Source of the DNA: Comamonas_F sp047606565
GTDB lineage: Bacteria; Pseudomonadota; Gammaproteobacteria; Burkholderiales; Burkholderiaceae_C
NCBI GenBank assembly: GCA_047606565.1
Contig: JASGEH010000075.1
Coordinates: forward strand, 13,033 to 77,032
Length of the DNA: 64,000 nt
Direction: 5' to 3'
Below, piece after piece: positions 34,854 through 43,715 of this stretch (positions are counted from its first letter, which is position 1; the number at the start of each line of letters is the position of its first letter). The translations under genes were made by a program, and so were the position numbers. Below the pieces are notes generated by a model. That model did no database searches, was not told the origin of the DNA, and worked only from the letters and a program-made list of their open reading frames with translations.

Positions 34854-37148
34854 ATGAAATTCCGTTTTCCCATCGTCATCATCGACGAAGACTTCCGCTC
34901 GGAGAATACCTCCGGGCTGGGCATTCGCGCGCTGGCACAGGCGATCGAGGAAGAGGGCTTCGAGGTTCTGGGCGCCACCAGCTATGGCGACCTCAGCCAG
35001 TTCGCGCAGCAGCAAAGCCGCGCCAGCGCGTTCATTTTGTCGATCGACGACGAGGAATTCATCCAGGGCGACGAGGTCGCGCCGGCCGTGCTCAACCTGC
35101 GCGCCTTCATCAACGAAGTGCGGCGCAAGAACCTCGACGTGCCGATCTATGTGTATGGCGAGACCAAGACCTCGCGCCACATGCCCAACGACATCCTGCG
35201 CGAGCTGCACGGCTTCATCCACATGTTCGAGGACACGCCCGAATTCGTGGCGCGCCACATCATCCGCGAAGCCAAGGCCTACCTGGAAACCGTGCAGCCG
35301 CCCTTCTTCAAGGCGCTGCTCGACTATGCCGAGGACGGTTCGTATTCGTGGCACTGCCCGGGCCACTCCGGCGGCGTGGCCTTCCTCAAAAGCCCGGTGG
35401 GCCAGATGTTCCACCAGTTCTTCGGCGAGAACATGCTGCGCGCCGACGTCTGCAACGCGGTCGAGGAACTGGGCCAACTGCTCGACCACACTGGCCCGGT
35501 CGCCGAGAGCGAGCGCAACGCCGCGCGCATCTTCAACGCCGACCACTGCTTCTTCGTGACCAACGGCACCAGCACCTCCAACAAGATGGTCTGGCACCAC
35601 ACGGTGGCGCCGGGCGATGTGGTGGTGGTGGACCGCAACTGCCACAAGTCCAACCTGCACGCCATCATCATGACCGGGGCCATCCCGGTCTTCCTCAAGC
35701 CCACGCGCAACCACTTCGGCATCATCGGCCCGATTCCGCGCAGCGAATTCGACGTCGAGGCCATCAAGGCCAAGATCCGTGCCAACCCGCTGCTCGCCCA
35801 CGTCGACGCCGACCAGGTCAAGCCGCGCATCCTGACGCTGACGCAGTCCACCTACGACGGCGTGGTCTACAACACTGAGACCATCAAGCAGGCGCTCGAC
35901 GGCTACGTCGACACCCTGCACTTCGACGAAGCCTGGCTGCCGCACGCCGCCTTCCACCCCTTCTACGGCCCCTACCACGCGATGGGCAAGAAGCGCGCGC
36001 GGCCCAAGGAGTCGCTGGTGTTCTCGACCCAGTCCACCCACAAGCTGCTGGCCGGCATCAGCCAGGCCAGTCACGTGCTGGTGCAGGATTCGACCCACCG
36101 CAAGCTCGACCGCCACCTCTTCAACGAGGCTTACCTGATGCACACCAGCACCAGCCCGCAATACGCCATCATCGCGAGTTGCGACGTCGCTGCGGCCATG
36201 ATGGAGCCGCCCGGCGGCACCGCGCTGGTCGAGGAAAGCATTCTGGAGGCGTTGGACTTCCGCCGTGCCATGCGCAAGGTCGAGGCCGAATTCGGCGAGA
36301 ACGACTGGTGGTTCAAGGTCTGGGGCCCGGACCGCCTGGCCGACGAGGGCATCGGACGCGCTGACGACTGGATCATCAAGGACAACGACGAGGACGCCAA
36401 GTGGCATGGCTTCGGCCGGCTCGCCGACGGCTTCAACATGCTCGACCCGATCAAGTCGACCATCGTCACGCCCGGCCTGGACATGGACGGCAAATTCGCC
36501 GAAACCGGCATTCCCGCCTCCATCGTCACCAAGTTCCTGGCCGAGCACGGCGTCATCGTGGAGAAGACTGGGCTCTACAGCTTCTTCATCATGTTCACCA
36601 TCGGCATCACCAAGGGCCGCTGGAACTCGCTGCTGACCGCGCTGCAGCAGTTCAAGGACGACTACGAGAAGAACCAGCCGATGTGGCGCATCCTTCCGGA
36701 GTTCTGCCAGCAGCACAAGCGCTACGAGCGCATGGGCCTGCGCGACCTCTGCCAGCACGTGCACGCCATGTACGCCGAGTACGACATCGCCCGCCTGACG
36801 ACCGACATGTATCTGAGCGACCTCGAACCCGCGATGACGCCGAGCGACGCCTATGCCCACATCGCACACCGCAAGACCGAGCGCGTGGCGATCGACGACC
36901 TCGAAGGCCGCATCACCACCAGCCTGATCACGCCGTACCCGCCCGGCATCCCGCTGCTGATCCCGGGCGAGGTGTTCAACAAGAAGATCGTCGACTACCT
37001 CAAGTTCTCGCGTGAGTTCAGCGCCAAGTGCCCGGGCTTCGAGACCGACATCCACGGCCTGGTCGAGCTGGAAGACGAGAACGGCCAGGTGCGCTACTAC
37101 GCCGACTGCGTCGCCGAGGGTCTGGCCTCGACCACCGAGCGCCGTTGA
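34854..37148 (+). CDS. PLP-dependent arginine/lysine/ornithine decarboxylase (class I fold)
   Basis: A 764-residue decarboxylase of the large inducible type. The N-terminal wing begins FRFPIVIIDEDFRSENTSGL, the PLP domain has WHCPGHSGGVAFLKSPVGQ and HFDEAWLPHAAFHPFY, and the Schiff-base lysine is Lys397 in STHKLLAGISQ. GGAG precedes the ATG at 34854. It converts one basic amino acid to its polyamine or cadaverine, consuming a proton, hence possibly a role in acid resistance or polyamine supply. Which amino acid it uses cannot be decided by eye. No antiporter gene lies beside it. Confidence 0.92.
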   Translation: MKFRFPIVIIDEDFRSENTSGLGIRALAQAIEEEGFEVLGATSYGDLSQFAQQQSRASAFILSIDDEEFIQGDEVAPAVLNLRAFINEVRRKNLDVPIYVYGETKTSRHMPNDILRELHGFIHMFEDTPEFVARHIIREAKAYLETVQPPFFKALLDYAEDGSYSWHCPGHSGGVAFLKSPVGQMFHQFFGENMLRADVCNAVEELGQLLDHTGPVAESERNAARIFNADHCFFVTNGTSTSNKMVWHHTVAPGDVVVVDRNCHKSNLHAIIMTGAIPVFLKPTRNHFGIIGPIPRSEFDVEAIKAKIRANPLLAHVDADQVKPRILTLTQSTYDGVVYNTETIKQALDGYVDTLHFDEAWLPHAAFHPFYGPYHAMGKKRARPKESLVFSTQSTHKLLAGISQASHVLVQDSTHRKLDRHLFNEAYLMHTSTSPQYAIIASCDVAAAMMEPPGGTALVEESILEALDFRRAMRKVEAEFGENDWWFKVWGPDRLADEGIGRADDWIIKDNDEDAKWHGFGRLADGFNMLDPIKSTIVTPGLDMDGKFAETGIPASIVTKFLAEHGVIVEKTGLYSFFIMFTIGITKGRWNSLLTALQQFKDDYEKNQPMWRILPEFCQQHKRYERMGLRDLCQHVHAMYAEYDIARLTTDMYLSDLEPAMTPSDAYAHIAHRKTERVAIDDLEGRITTSLITPYPPGIPLLIPGEVFNKKIVDYLKFSREFSAKCPGFETDIHGLVELEDENGQVRYYADCVAEGLASTTERR

Positions 37149-37217
37149 GGTCGTCCCTGCTGGCGGTCGCTAGGCCCGGCGGCGGTCGGGGGAGGGGACG
37201 GTCAGGTGCCCCGGGGT

Positions 37218-39611
37218 TCAGGCCAGCTCGAAAGCGCTTTGGAGCACGTCGCGCGAATCCAGCCCGACTTGCACGTTGAAGCGGCCGCTTTCGGCCGCGA
37301 AGTGCAGCTGGGCGTTGAAGAAGGCGAGTTGTTCCTCGCCGATCTCGAAGCGGACGACACGGCGCGCGCCGGCCTTGAGCGCGACTTTCTGGAAGCCCTT
37401 GAGCTCCTTGACCGGACGGGCCACGGAGGCGTAGGGGTCTTCGATGTAGAGCTGGACCACGGTGGCGCCGTCGCGCGGCCCTTCGTTGGCGAGCGTGACG
37501 CTAGCCGTCAGCTGTTGCCCGCGCGCCAGCCGGGTGGTGGATAGCGACAGGCCCGAGAGACTGAAGCGGCTGTAGCTCAGGCCATGGCCGAAGGGGTAGA
37601 GCGGCCCGTTCGGCTCCTCGAAGTATTGCGAGGTGTAGTTGCCGGGCTCGCCCTCGGTGTAGGGGCGGCCGATGCGCAGGTGGTTGTAGTAGGTGGGGAT
37701 CTGGCCGACCGAGCGCGGAAAGCTGATCGGCAGCTTGCCCGAGGGGTTGTGGTCGCCGAACAGCACGTCGCAGATCGCGTGGCCGCCTTCGGTGCCGGGG
37801 TACCAGGCTTCGACCAGCGCGTCGGCGTTTTCCTGTTCCCAGTTGACCGCCAGCGGCCGGCCGTTGAACAGGACCACGACCAGCGGCTTGCCGGTGGCCT
37901 TGAGCGCGTCCAGCAGCGCGCGCTGCGTGGCGGGCAGCGCCAGGCTGGTGCGGCTCGACGATTCGTGCGACATGCCGCGCGACTCGCCCACGGCGGCTAC
38001 CACCACGTCGGCCTGGCGGGCGGCGGCGACGGCCTCGGCGATCATGTCGGCGGCGGGGCGCGGGTCCTGCACCACCTCGGGCGCGTCCCAGTTGAGGTGG
38101 TTCAGGTAGTCGACGATGCCTGCATCGTCGGTGACGTTGGCGCCGCGCGCGTGCAGCAGGCGGGCGTTGCCGCCGAGCGCCTGCAGCATGCCCTCGCGCA
38201 GCGTCACCGACTGCCGGGCCACGCCGGCCGCGGACCAACTGCCCATCATGTCGTTGGCGGAGTCGGCCAGTGGGCCGACCAGGGCAATGGTGCCGGCTCT
38301 GCGCAGCGGCAGGGTCTGGCGGCGGTTTTCCAGCAGCACGATGGATTCGCGGGCGATTTCGCGCGCATCGCTGCGGTGCAGCCGGCTTTCCGCGTTGACT
38401 TCGGGCGGGTCGTCGGCGGCCGTGCCGATGCGGCGGAAGGGGTCGTCGAACAGCCCCAGGTCGTACTTGGCGCCCAGCACCTCGCGCACGGTGGCGTCGA
38501 GTTCGGCGCCCGTCACGTCGCCCGAGGCCAGCAGGCCCGGCAGCTCGGCCAGGTAGATCTGGTCGGCCATGCTCAGGTCGATGCCGGCCTCGATCGCCAG
38601 CCGGGCCGCCTCGCGGGCGTCGCGGGCGACGCCGTGCTTGAGCAGTTCGGTGATGGCGCCGTGGTCGCTGATGGTCACGCCGCGAAAGCCCCATTGCTGC
38701 CGCAGCAGGTCTTGCAGCAGCCAGGTGTTGGCGGTGGCCGGCACGCCGTTGATGGAGTTGAGCGCGACCATGACGCCGCCGGCGCCGGCCTCGATGGCGG
38801 CGCGGTAGGGTGGCAGGTAGACCTGGTGCATGCGCATCGGGCTCATGTCCACGGTGTTGTAGTCGCGTCCGCCCTCGACCGCGCCGTACAGCGCGAAATG
38901 CTTGACGCAGGCCATGATGCAGTCGGGCGCGGCGGCGGAGGCGCCCTGGAAGCCGAGCACGCTGGCACGCGCGCACTCGGAGACCAGGTAAGGGTCTTCG
39001 CCGAAGCCCTCGGAGGTGCGGCCCCAGCGCGGGTCGTGGGTGACGTCGACCATGGGTGCGAACGTCATGTCGATGCCATCGGCCGCGGCCTCGGTGGCGG
39101 CCACCCGGGCGCTGCGTGCGACCGCCGCCATGTCCCAGCCGGCGGCCAGCCCGAGGCTGATCGGGAATACCGTGCGGTGCCCGTGCACGATGTCGTAGGC
39201 GAAGAACAGCGGGATCTTCAGGCGGCTGCGCTGCACGGCCGCTTCCTGCAGCGGGCGGTTGTCGTGGCGCGTGACGGTGTTGAACATGGCCCCGATGCGG
39301 CCGGCCGCGATTTCCTCCAGCAACTGGGGTTGGGGCATCTCGGGGCCGATGCTGATGAGCCGCAACTGGCCGATCTTCTCGGCGACCGTCATCTGCGCCA
39401 GCAAGCGCTCGATCAGTGCCGTCTTGCGCGCATCCGGGGCCGCCTGGGCCCGGGCCATCCCGGCCGCGGCGAGGCTAGTGGCCCAGACGGCGTAGCCCAT
39501 CGCTTGCAGCGCGCGGCGGCGCGAGAGGAGGCTGGCGGCAGGGTGAACCGAATCCTGGGCGTTGGCGTCGGCGGGTGCTGGGCTGAGCGTGTCTTGCGTG
39601 GAGTGATTCAT
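37218..39611 (-). CDS. bglX: periplasmic beta-glucosidase, GH3 (BglX-type)
   Basis: A 797-residue glycoside hydrolase family 3 enzyme. The N-terminus carries SRRRALQAMG followed by a hydrophobic stretch ending ARAQA, a possible twin-arginine signal. The catalytic nucleophile is the Asp of TISDHGAITELLKHG, as in E. coli BglX; the second domain has VVVAAVGESRGMSHESSSR and a C-terminal fibronectin-III-like domain. It is divergent from opgG over 192 bases, so it may trim beta-linked periplasmic glucans; alternatively it acts on imported plant beta-glucosides. Confidence 0.92.
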   Translation of the reverse strand: MNHSTQDTLSPAPADANAQDSVHPAASLLSRRRALQAMGYAVWATSLAAAGMARAQAAPDARKTALIERLLAQMTVAEKIGQLRLISIGPEMPQPQLLEEIAAGRIGAMFNTVTRHDNRPLQEAAVQRSRLKIPLFFAYDIVHGHRTVFPISLGLAAGWDMAAVARSARVAATEAAADGIDMTFAPMVDVTHDPRWGRTSEGFGEDPYLVSECARASVLGFQGASAAAPDCIMACVKHFALYGAVEGGRDYNTVDMSPMRMHQVYLPPYRAAIEAGAGGVMVALNSINGVPATANTWLLQDLLRQQWGFRGVTISDHGAITELLKHGVARDAREAARLAIEAGIDLSMADQIYLAELPGLLASGDVTGAELDATVREVLGAKYDLGLFDDPFRRIGTAADDPPEVNAESRLHRSDAREIARESIVLLENRRQTLPLRRAGTIALVGPLADSANDMMGSWSAAGVARQSVTLREGMLQALGGNARLLHARGANVTDDAGIVDYLNHLNWDAPEVVQDPRPAADMIAEAVAAARQADVVVAAVGESRGMSHESSSRTSLALPATQRALLDALKATGKPLVVVLFNGRPLAVNWEQENADALVEAWYPGTEGGHAICDVLFGDHNPSGKLPISFPRSVGQIPTYYNHLRIGRPYTEGEPGNYTSQYFEEPNGPLYPFGHGLSYSRFSLSGLSLSTTRLARGQQLTASVTLANEGPRDGATVVQLYIEDPYASVARPVKELKGFQKVALKAGARRVVRFEIGEEQLAFFNAQLHFAAESGRFNVQVGLDSRDVLQSAFELA

Positions 39612-39803
39612 CTTGCGTTTGCCAGGGATGGCCTAAACTCTTGGGCCCATGCGAAAGCGTCTGCCGCGACCCCGACCGGCATGGATTATGCGGCGTGCGC
39701 CTCCCCCCATCGTCATTCCGGAGCTTGTGTGATTTCCTCGATCCTTCATGCGTTGCCTCTTGCAGGCACACACCTGGGACCTGGCCTTTCCCGGCCTGCC
39801 TTC

Positions 39804-41399
39804 ATGGCGCGTGTGCGCGCCATCCTGCTGGGTTTGGCCGCAGGGCTGGCCTGCGCGCAGGCCAGCGCTTTTTCCCTCGACGACGTGACCGCGCAGGCGC
39901 GGACCCTGGCCGCCGCGCCCTACGTGGCGCCGGCGAGCAACCTGCCCGAGGTGTTCAGCCGCATGCAGTTCGAGGACTACCAGAAGCTGCAGCCCAAGCG
40001 GGAAGGCTTCGAATGGGCCGACCTGAACACGCCCTTCAAGCTGGCCTTCTATCACCAGGGCATGCAGTTCAACACGCCGGTGCGCATCAGCGAGATCGTC
40101 GGCGACGCCGTGAGCGAGATCCCCTACGACCCGGCCCGCTTCGATTTCGGCGACCTGCACTTCGACCGCGAGCAGACCCGCAACCTGGGCTGGGCCGGCT
40201 TTCGCGTGCTCTACCCCATCAACCAGTCCGGCAAGGACGACGAAGTCATGAGCCTGCTGGGCGCGAGCTATTTCCGCGTGATCGGAAAGGGGCAGATCTA
40301 CGGCCTGTCCTCGCGCGGACTGGCGATCAACACCGGGCTGCCGGTGGCCGAGGAGTTCCCGCGCTTCCGCGAGTTCTGGATACGCCGGCCCGGGCCGCAG
40401 GACCGTCAGCTGACCATCTACGCGCTGCTGGATTCGCCGACCGCCACCGGCGCCTACCAGCTCACGCTGACGCCGGGCGCCGACTCGCTGCTGGACGTCC
40501 AGGCCCGTGTCTTCCTGCGCCAGGAGCCTGCCAAGCTGGGCGTGGCGCCCCTGACCAGCATGTTCCTGTTCGGGCCGAGCCAGCCGCCCGACGTGCCCAA
40601 CTACCGGCCGGCCATCCATGACTCCAATGGCCTGGCCATCCACACCGGCGAGGACGAATGGATCTGGCGCCCGCTCAACAACCCGCCCCAGGTGGCCGTC
40701 AGCCGCTTCGCGGTGGCGCATCCCAAGGGCTTTGGCCTGCTGCAGCGCGGGCACAATTTCTCGCGCTACGAAGACCTGAAAGACCGCTACGACTTGCGTC
40801 CCAGCGCCTGGATCGAGCCCCGCAACGACTGGGGCAAGGGCTGGGTGGAGTTGATCGAGATCCCGACCCCCGACGAGACCAACGACAACATCGTCGCTTT
40901 CTGGGTGCCCGGAGAGCGGCCGCCGGCCGGCCAGCCCATGGCGCTGGACTACCGCATGCACTGGACGCTGGACGAGCCCGCGCTCATGGCCGGCGGCCCG
41001 GCCTGGGTGCGCCAGACCCTGCGCAGCAACGGCGAGCGTTACCAGCCCAACCTGATCCGCCAGCACGACGGGACGCTGGCCCTGCTGGTCGACTTCGAAG
41101 GCCCCACGCTGCGCGCGCTGCCGCCCGATGCCGCCGTGGCAGCACGCATCGGCGCCAGCGCCAACGTGGAAGTGGTGGGCACCCAGGTGCAGCGCAATCC
41201 GGCCATCGGTGGCTGGCGCCTGACCTACCGGATCAAGGTCAAGGACCCGACCCAGGCCTCGGAACTGCGCGCGGCGCTGGTGCTGGGCGACCGGACGTTG
41301 ACCGAGACCTGGAGTTACCAGCTGCCGCCGACGCCGGCTTCGGAGACGAGCAAGGCGGGGGACGAATACCTCAATCGGTTCAAGATGGTGGGGCGGTGA
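39804..41399 (+). CDS. opgG: glucan biosynthesis protein, OpgG/OpgD family
   Basis: A 531-residue periplasmic protein of the MdoG family. From the ATG at 39804 the signal peptide reads ARVRAILLGLAAGLACAQAS. Family segments include DYQKLQPKREGFEW, FKLAFYHQGMQFNTPV, DGLSSRGLAI-like GLSSRGLAINTGLP and RHNFxRYED-like GHNFSRYEDLKDRYDLRPS. It takes part in making the beta-1,2 backbone of osmoregulated periplasmic glucans; some members are beta-1,2-glucanases. No opgH glycosyltransferase gene is in the window. An upstream in-frame ATG exists but would place extra residues before the signal. Confidence 0.92.
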   Translation: MARVRAILLGLAAGLACAQASAFSLDDVTAQARTLAAAPYVAPASNLPEVFSRMQFEDYQKLQPKREGFEWADLNTPFKLAFYHQGMQFNTPVRISEIVGDAVSEIPYDPARFDFGDLHFDREQTRNLGWAGFRVLYPINQSGKDDEVMSLLGASYFRVIGKGQIYGLSSRGLAINTGLPVAEEFPRFREFWIRRPGPQDRQLTIYALLDSPTATGAYQLTLTPGADSLLDVQARVFLRQEPAKLGVAPLTSMFLFGPSQPPDVPNYRPAIHDSNGLAIHTGEDEWIWRPLNNPPQVAVSRFAVAHPKGFGLLQRGHNFSRYEDLKDRYDLRPSAWIEPRNDWGKGWVELIEIPTPDETNDNIVAFWVPGERPPAGQPMALDYRMHWTLDEPALMAGGPAWVRQTLRSNGERYQPNLIRQHDGTLALLVDFEGPTLRALPPDAAVAARIGASANVEVVGTQVQRNPAIGGWRLTYRIKVKDPTQASELRAALVLGDRTLTETWSYQLPPTPASETSKAGDEYLNRFKMVGR

Positions 41400-41528
41400 G
41401 TGCCCTTGCTGGCCGCGCGGTGCAACATCGTTGAGAGGCCGAGTCCCCTTGGCGCTGCGCCGGCCCTGGCACTTTTCCAGATGCCCAGCGCGGGAGGCCG
41501 CGCGCGAATTGGTACACTGCGCGGTGTT

Positions 41529-41835
41529 GCCTTCGTAGCTCAGTGGATAGAGCGATCCCCTCCTAAATTTTGGGCACCAGACGGCGAAAGCCGCTGTGTG
41601 AATTGAGTCAAATTCGGTGAACCCTGTGGGCGTCCAGCCCGTGGCAACGCCGAGCCAAGCCCCTCGCGGGGAAGGTGTAGAGACTAGACGGCTCAGGCCG
41701 CCAGGACTTTCCGGGTCCTCGGCCAAGGCATAGTCCAGCCCACGAACACACGCAGTGACCCCTGCGCTTGTGGCGGTGAAAACCGAAGTGGGATGAAGGG
41801 ATAGGTCGCAGGTCCGATTCCTGCCGGGGGCACCA
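41529..41835 (+). tRNA. tRNA-Arg (anticodon CCT), split by a group I intron
   Basis: The exons are 41529-41564 and 41796-41835 (36 + 40 nt, CCA encoded). Joined, they give a full cloverleaf: acceptor GCCTTCG with CGGGGGC, D arm GCTC...GAGC, anticodon stem ATCCC/GGGAT, loop CTCCTAA with anticodon CCT, and a T arm. The interruption falls directly after the third anticodon base. It reads the rare AGG codon, and splicing is required to make it functional. Confidence 0.93.
41565..41795 (+). ncRNA. self-splicing group I intron (IC3-like) in tRNA-Arg(CCT)
   Basis: A 231-nt intron without an open reading frame. The 5' exon ends in CCT and the guide GGG at 41572-41574 pairs with it, a 3-bp P1 ending in the required U-G pair; the last intron base is G, as group I introns demand. 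Core segments are visible: GCCGAGCCAAGC (about 41649-41660), GTGTAGAGACTAGACGG (41675-41691, P7/R) and AAGGCATAGTCC (41725-41736, S). From memory these closely match the Azoarcus tRNA-Ile intron core. Confidence 0.9.
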
Positions 41836-41936
41836 CTTCACCTCTTTCACGCGTTCTCGCGCGTTCCCACCCGTTTCCGCCCATACGTTTTCTTCCAGCC
41901 ACGGGCTGGAACGACAGCGCAAGCGGGCGAGGGGCG

Positions 41937-42755
41937 TCAGCCGGCGCGCCGGAACACCAGATCCCACACGCCGTGGCCCAGGCGCAGTCCGCGGTTCTCG
42001 AACTTGGTCAGCGGTCGGTAGTCGGGCTTGGCGGCGTAGCCGCTGGCATCCGTCGCGCTGTTGGCCAGCAGCGGTTCGGCCGACAGCACCTCCAGCATCT
42101 GCTGGGCATAGGGCTCCCAGTCGGTCGCGCAGTGGATGTAGCCGCCCGGCTGCAGGCGCTGCGCCAGCTTGCGCACCAGCGGCGGCTGGATCAGCCGGCG
42201 CTTGTTGTGGCGCTTCTTGTGCCAGGGATCGGGAAAGAAGACGTGCACGCCGGCCAGGCTGCCGTGCGGCAGCATGTGGTCCAGCACTTCGACCGCGTCG
42301 TGCTGCAGGATGCGGATGTTGCCGATGCCGTGCTCGCCGATGCGCTTGAGCAGCGCGCCCACGCCGGGCTCGTGCACCTCGCAACACAGGAAGTTTTCAT
42401 CCGGCCGGACCTGCGCGATGTGCGCCGTCGCCTCGCCCATGCCGAAGCCGATTTCCAGGATCACCGGCGCCACACGCCCGAAGGCCGCGGGCAGGTCCAG
42501 CGGCTGCGGGGCATAGTCCAGCAGGAACTGGGGCCCAAGTGTTTCGAACGCCTTGGCCTGGCCCGTGGTGGTGCGCCCCGCGCGGCGCACGTAGCTCTTG
42601 ATGCGCTGCGGGTGGGCCACGCCTGCGGGCGCGGCGCTTCCGTTCTCGCGCGGCGCTTCGTGGGGGGCGGGGGAGGGGGCGTTGTCGTCGGTCACGGCGC
42701 GAGGGGAAGAAGGTCGATGCAGGAGAGGTGGCAAGAGGACACCCAAGGAGGTCAC
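41937..42755 (-). CDS. trmB: tRNA (guanine-N7)-methyltransferase
   Basis: A 272-residue SAM-dependent enzyme that makes m7G46 in tRNA. The core has ILEIGFGMGEATAHIA (SAM site), VHVFFPDPWHKKRHNKRRLI and the C-terminal TKFENRGLRLGHGVWDL. The first 45 residues are a low-complexity Pro/Ala extension; a GTG at 42695 or a later codon could be the true start. It converges on the intron-containing tRNA gene. Confidence 0.93.
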   Translation of the reverse strand: MTSLGVLLPPLLHRPSSPRAVTDDNAPSPAPHEAPRENGSAAPAGVAHPQRIKSYVRRAGRTTTGQAKAFETLGPQFLLDYAPQPLDLPAAFGRVAPVILEIGFGMGEATAHIAQVRPDENFLCCEVHEPGVGALLKRIGEHGIGNIRILQHDAVEVLDHMLPHGSLAGVHVFFPDPWHKKRHNKRRLIQPPLVRKLAQRLQPGGYIHCATDWEPYAQQMLEVLSAEPLLANSATDASGYAAKPDYRPLTKFENRGLRLGHGVWDLVFRRAG

Positions 42756-42879
42756 GGTGTATCCGGGCGGCGTATTCTAGTGAACTCATTTCTCACGCAG
42801 GCCGGCGAAGCCGGCAAGCCGCGCTTTGTTCAGAAGCATGAACGGCCTGCCGGCTGTGATCACGCCCATCTCAAGGCCG

Positions 42880-43461
42880 TCAGCTCGGCTTGACGAGCAA
42901 TTCGATGAGGCTCAGGCTCACCGCGCGTAACTGCTTGGGGTCATGATGGACCCGTTCCATCACGGCCAGTCCTCTGGTGAATGCAATGACGATCTTTGCC
43001 GCTTTGTCGGGACGTGTGTTCAATGAGTCGCGAATCTTCGCGTGAGATAGCGCGTCGATGACCGTAGTCTCAAGTTTTCCTAGCAGCAATCGGACTCGAT
43101 CGTATGCGGCTGAGCCGATCAGCCCGCTTTCGATTGCCGTCTTCGTCGTGAAGCAACCGCGTGGCGGACTGTCCGCAGTCATGCTCGTGATGGAGACGTC
43201 AAAAAAGCGCTGAAGCGCTGCTTTTGCTGATGGCGCATCCAGCGCCGCCCGTGACTCGGCAAGCACGCGTTCGGCGTACTGATCGAAGGCAAGAAGGAAG
43301 AGGTGTTCCTTGCTGCCGTACGCGTGGTAGAGAGAGCCTCGCTGGACATTGGCTGCCCCAGCCAGATCTGCCATCGACGTCGCCTGCCAACCCTTGGTCC
43401 AGAACACTTCCAGCACCTTCTCAAGCACAACGTCTTCATCGAACTGCCTGACCATCACCAT
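42880..43461 (-). CDS. TetR-family repressor
   Basis: A 193-residue regulator with the TetR helix-turn-helix in residues 10-55 (VLEKVLEVFWTKGWQATSMA, then NVQRGSLYHAYGSKEHLFLL) and a ligand domain with the SPPRGCFTTKTAIESG segment of the AcrR/YxaF-like subclass. It is divergent from an EamA transporter gene, its probable target. The A+T content of this gene and its neighbour is clearly above that of the rest of the window, which suggests horizontal transfer. Confidence 0.9.
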   Translation of the reverse strand: MVMVRQFDEDVVLEKVLEVFWTKGWQATSMADLAGAANVQRGSLYHAYGSKEHLFLLAFDQYAERVLAESRAALDAPSAKAALQRFFDVSITSMTADSPPRGCFTTKTAIESGLIGSAAYDRVRLLLGKLETTVIDALSHAKIRDSLNTRPDKAAKIVIAFTRGLAVMERVHHDPKQLRAVSLSLIELLVKPS

Positions 43462-43491
43462 TCGCCATAGCCTCTTGAAATTGATTCATGT

Positions 43492-43521
43492 GTCAACAAT
43501 GACTAAGATGTCATCATTGAC
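43492..43521. promoter_or_regulatory. probable TetR operator
   Basis: GTCAACAATGAC and GTCATCATTGAC form an imperfect inverted repeat (10 of 12 positions) separated by 6 bases, 31 bases upstream of the TetR gene and 195 bases upstream of the EamA gene. Such a dyad suits a dimeric repressor and would give autorepression. Confidence 0.5.
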
Positions 43522-43715
43522 GATATTGTTGATTTTAGCTGAGAGCGTCTCGTTGGCTAGCCCTTCGTCATGCCTTCGGCGAGCGCATACCCGTTGTGGC
43601 TGAACATGGTCTATAGCGATGTTGTGCTCTGTTTTTCGTTCTCGCAGTTCTCCTCGGATCACGGGGGCGTCAAGCTAGTCACCAAGAGTTTTTCTCTATT
43701 CAAGGGGTGAGGGAA

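Noticed and set aside
37584..39803. Open frame running through the bglX region in frame with opgG (1271 codons)
   Set aside because: The first 740 codons are the antisense of bglX; the signal peptide at 39804 marks the true start of OpgG.
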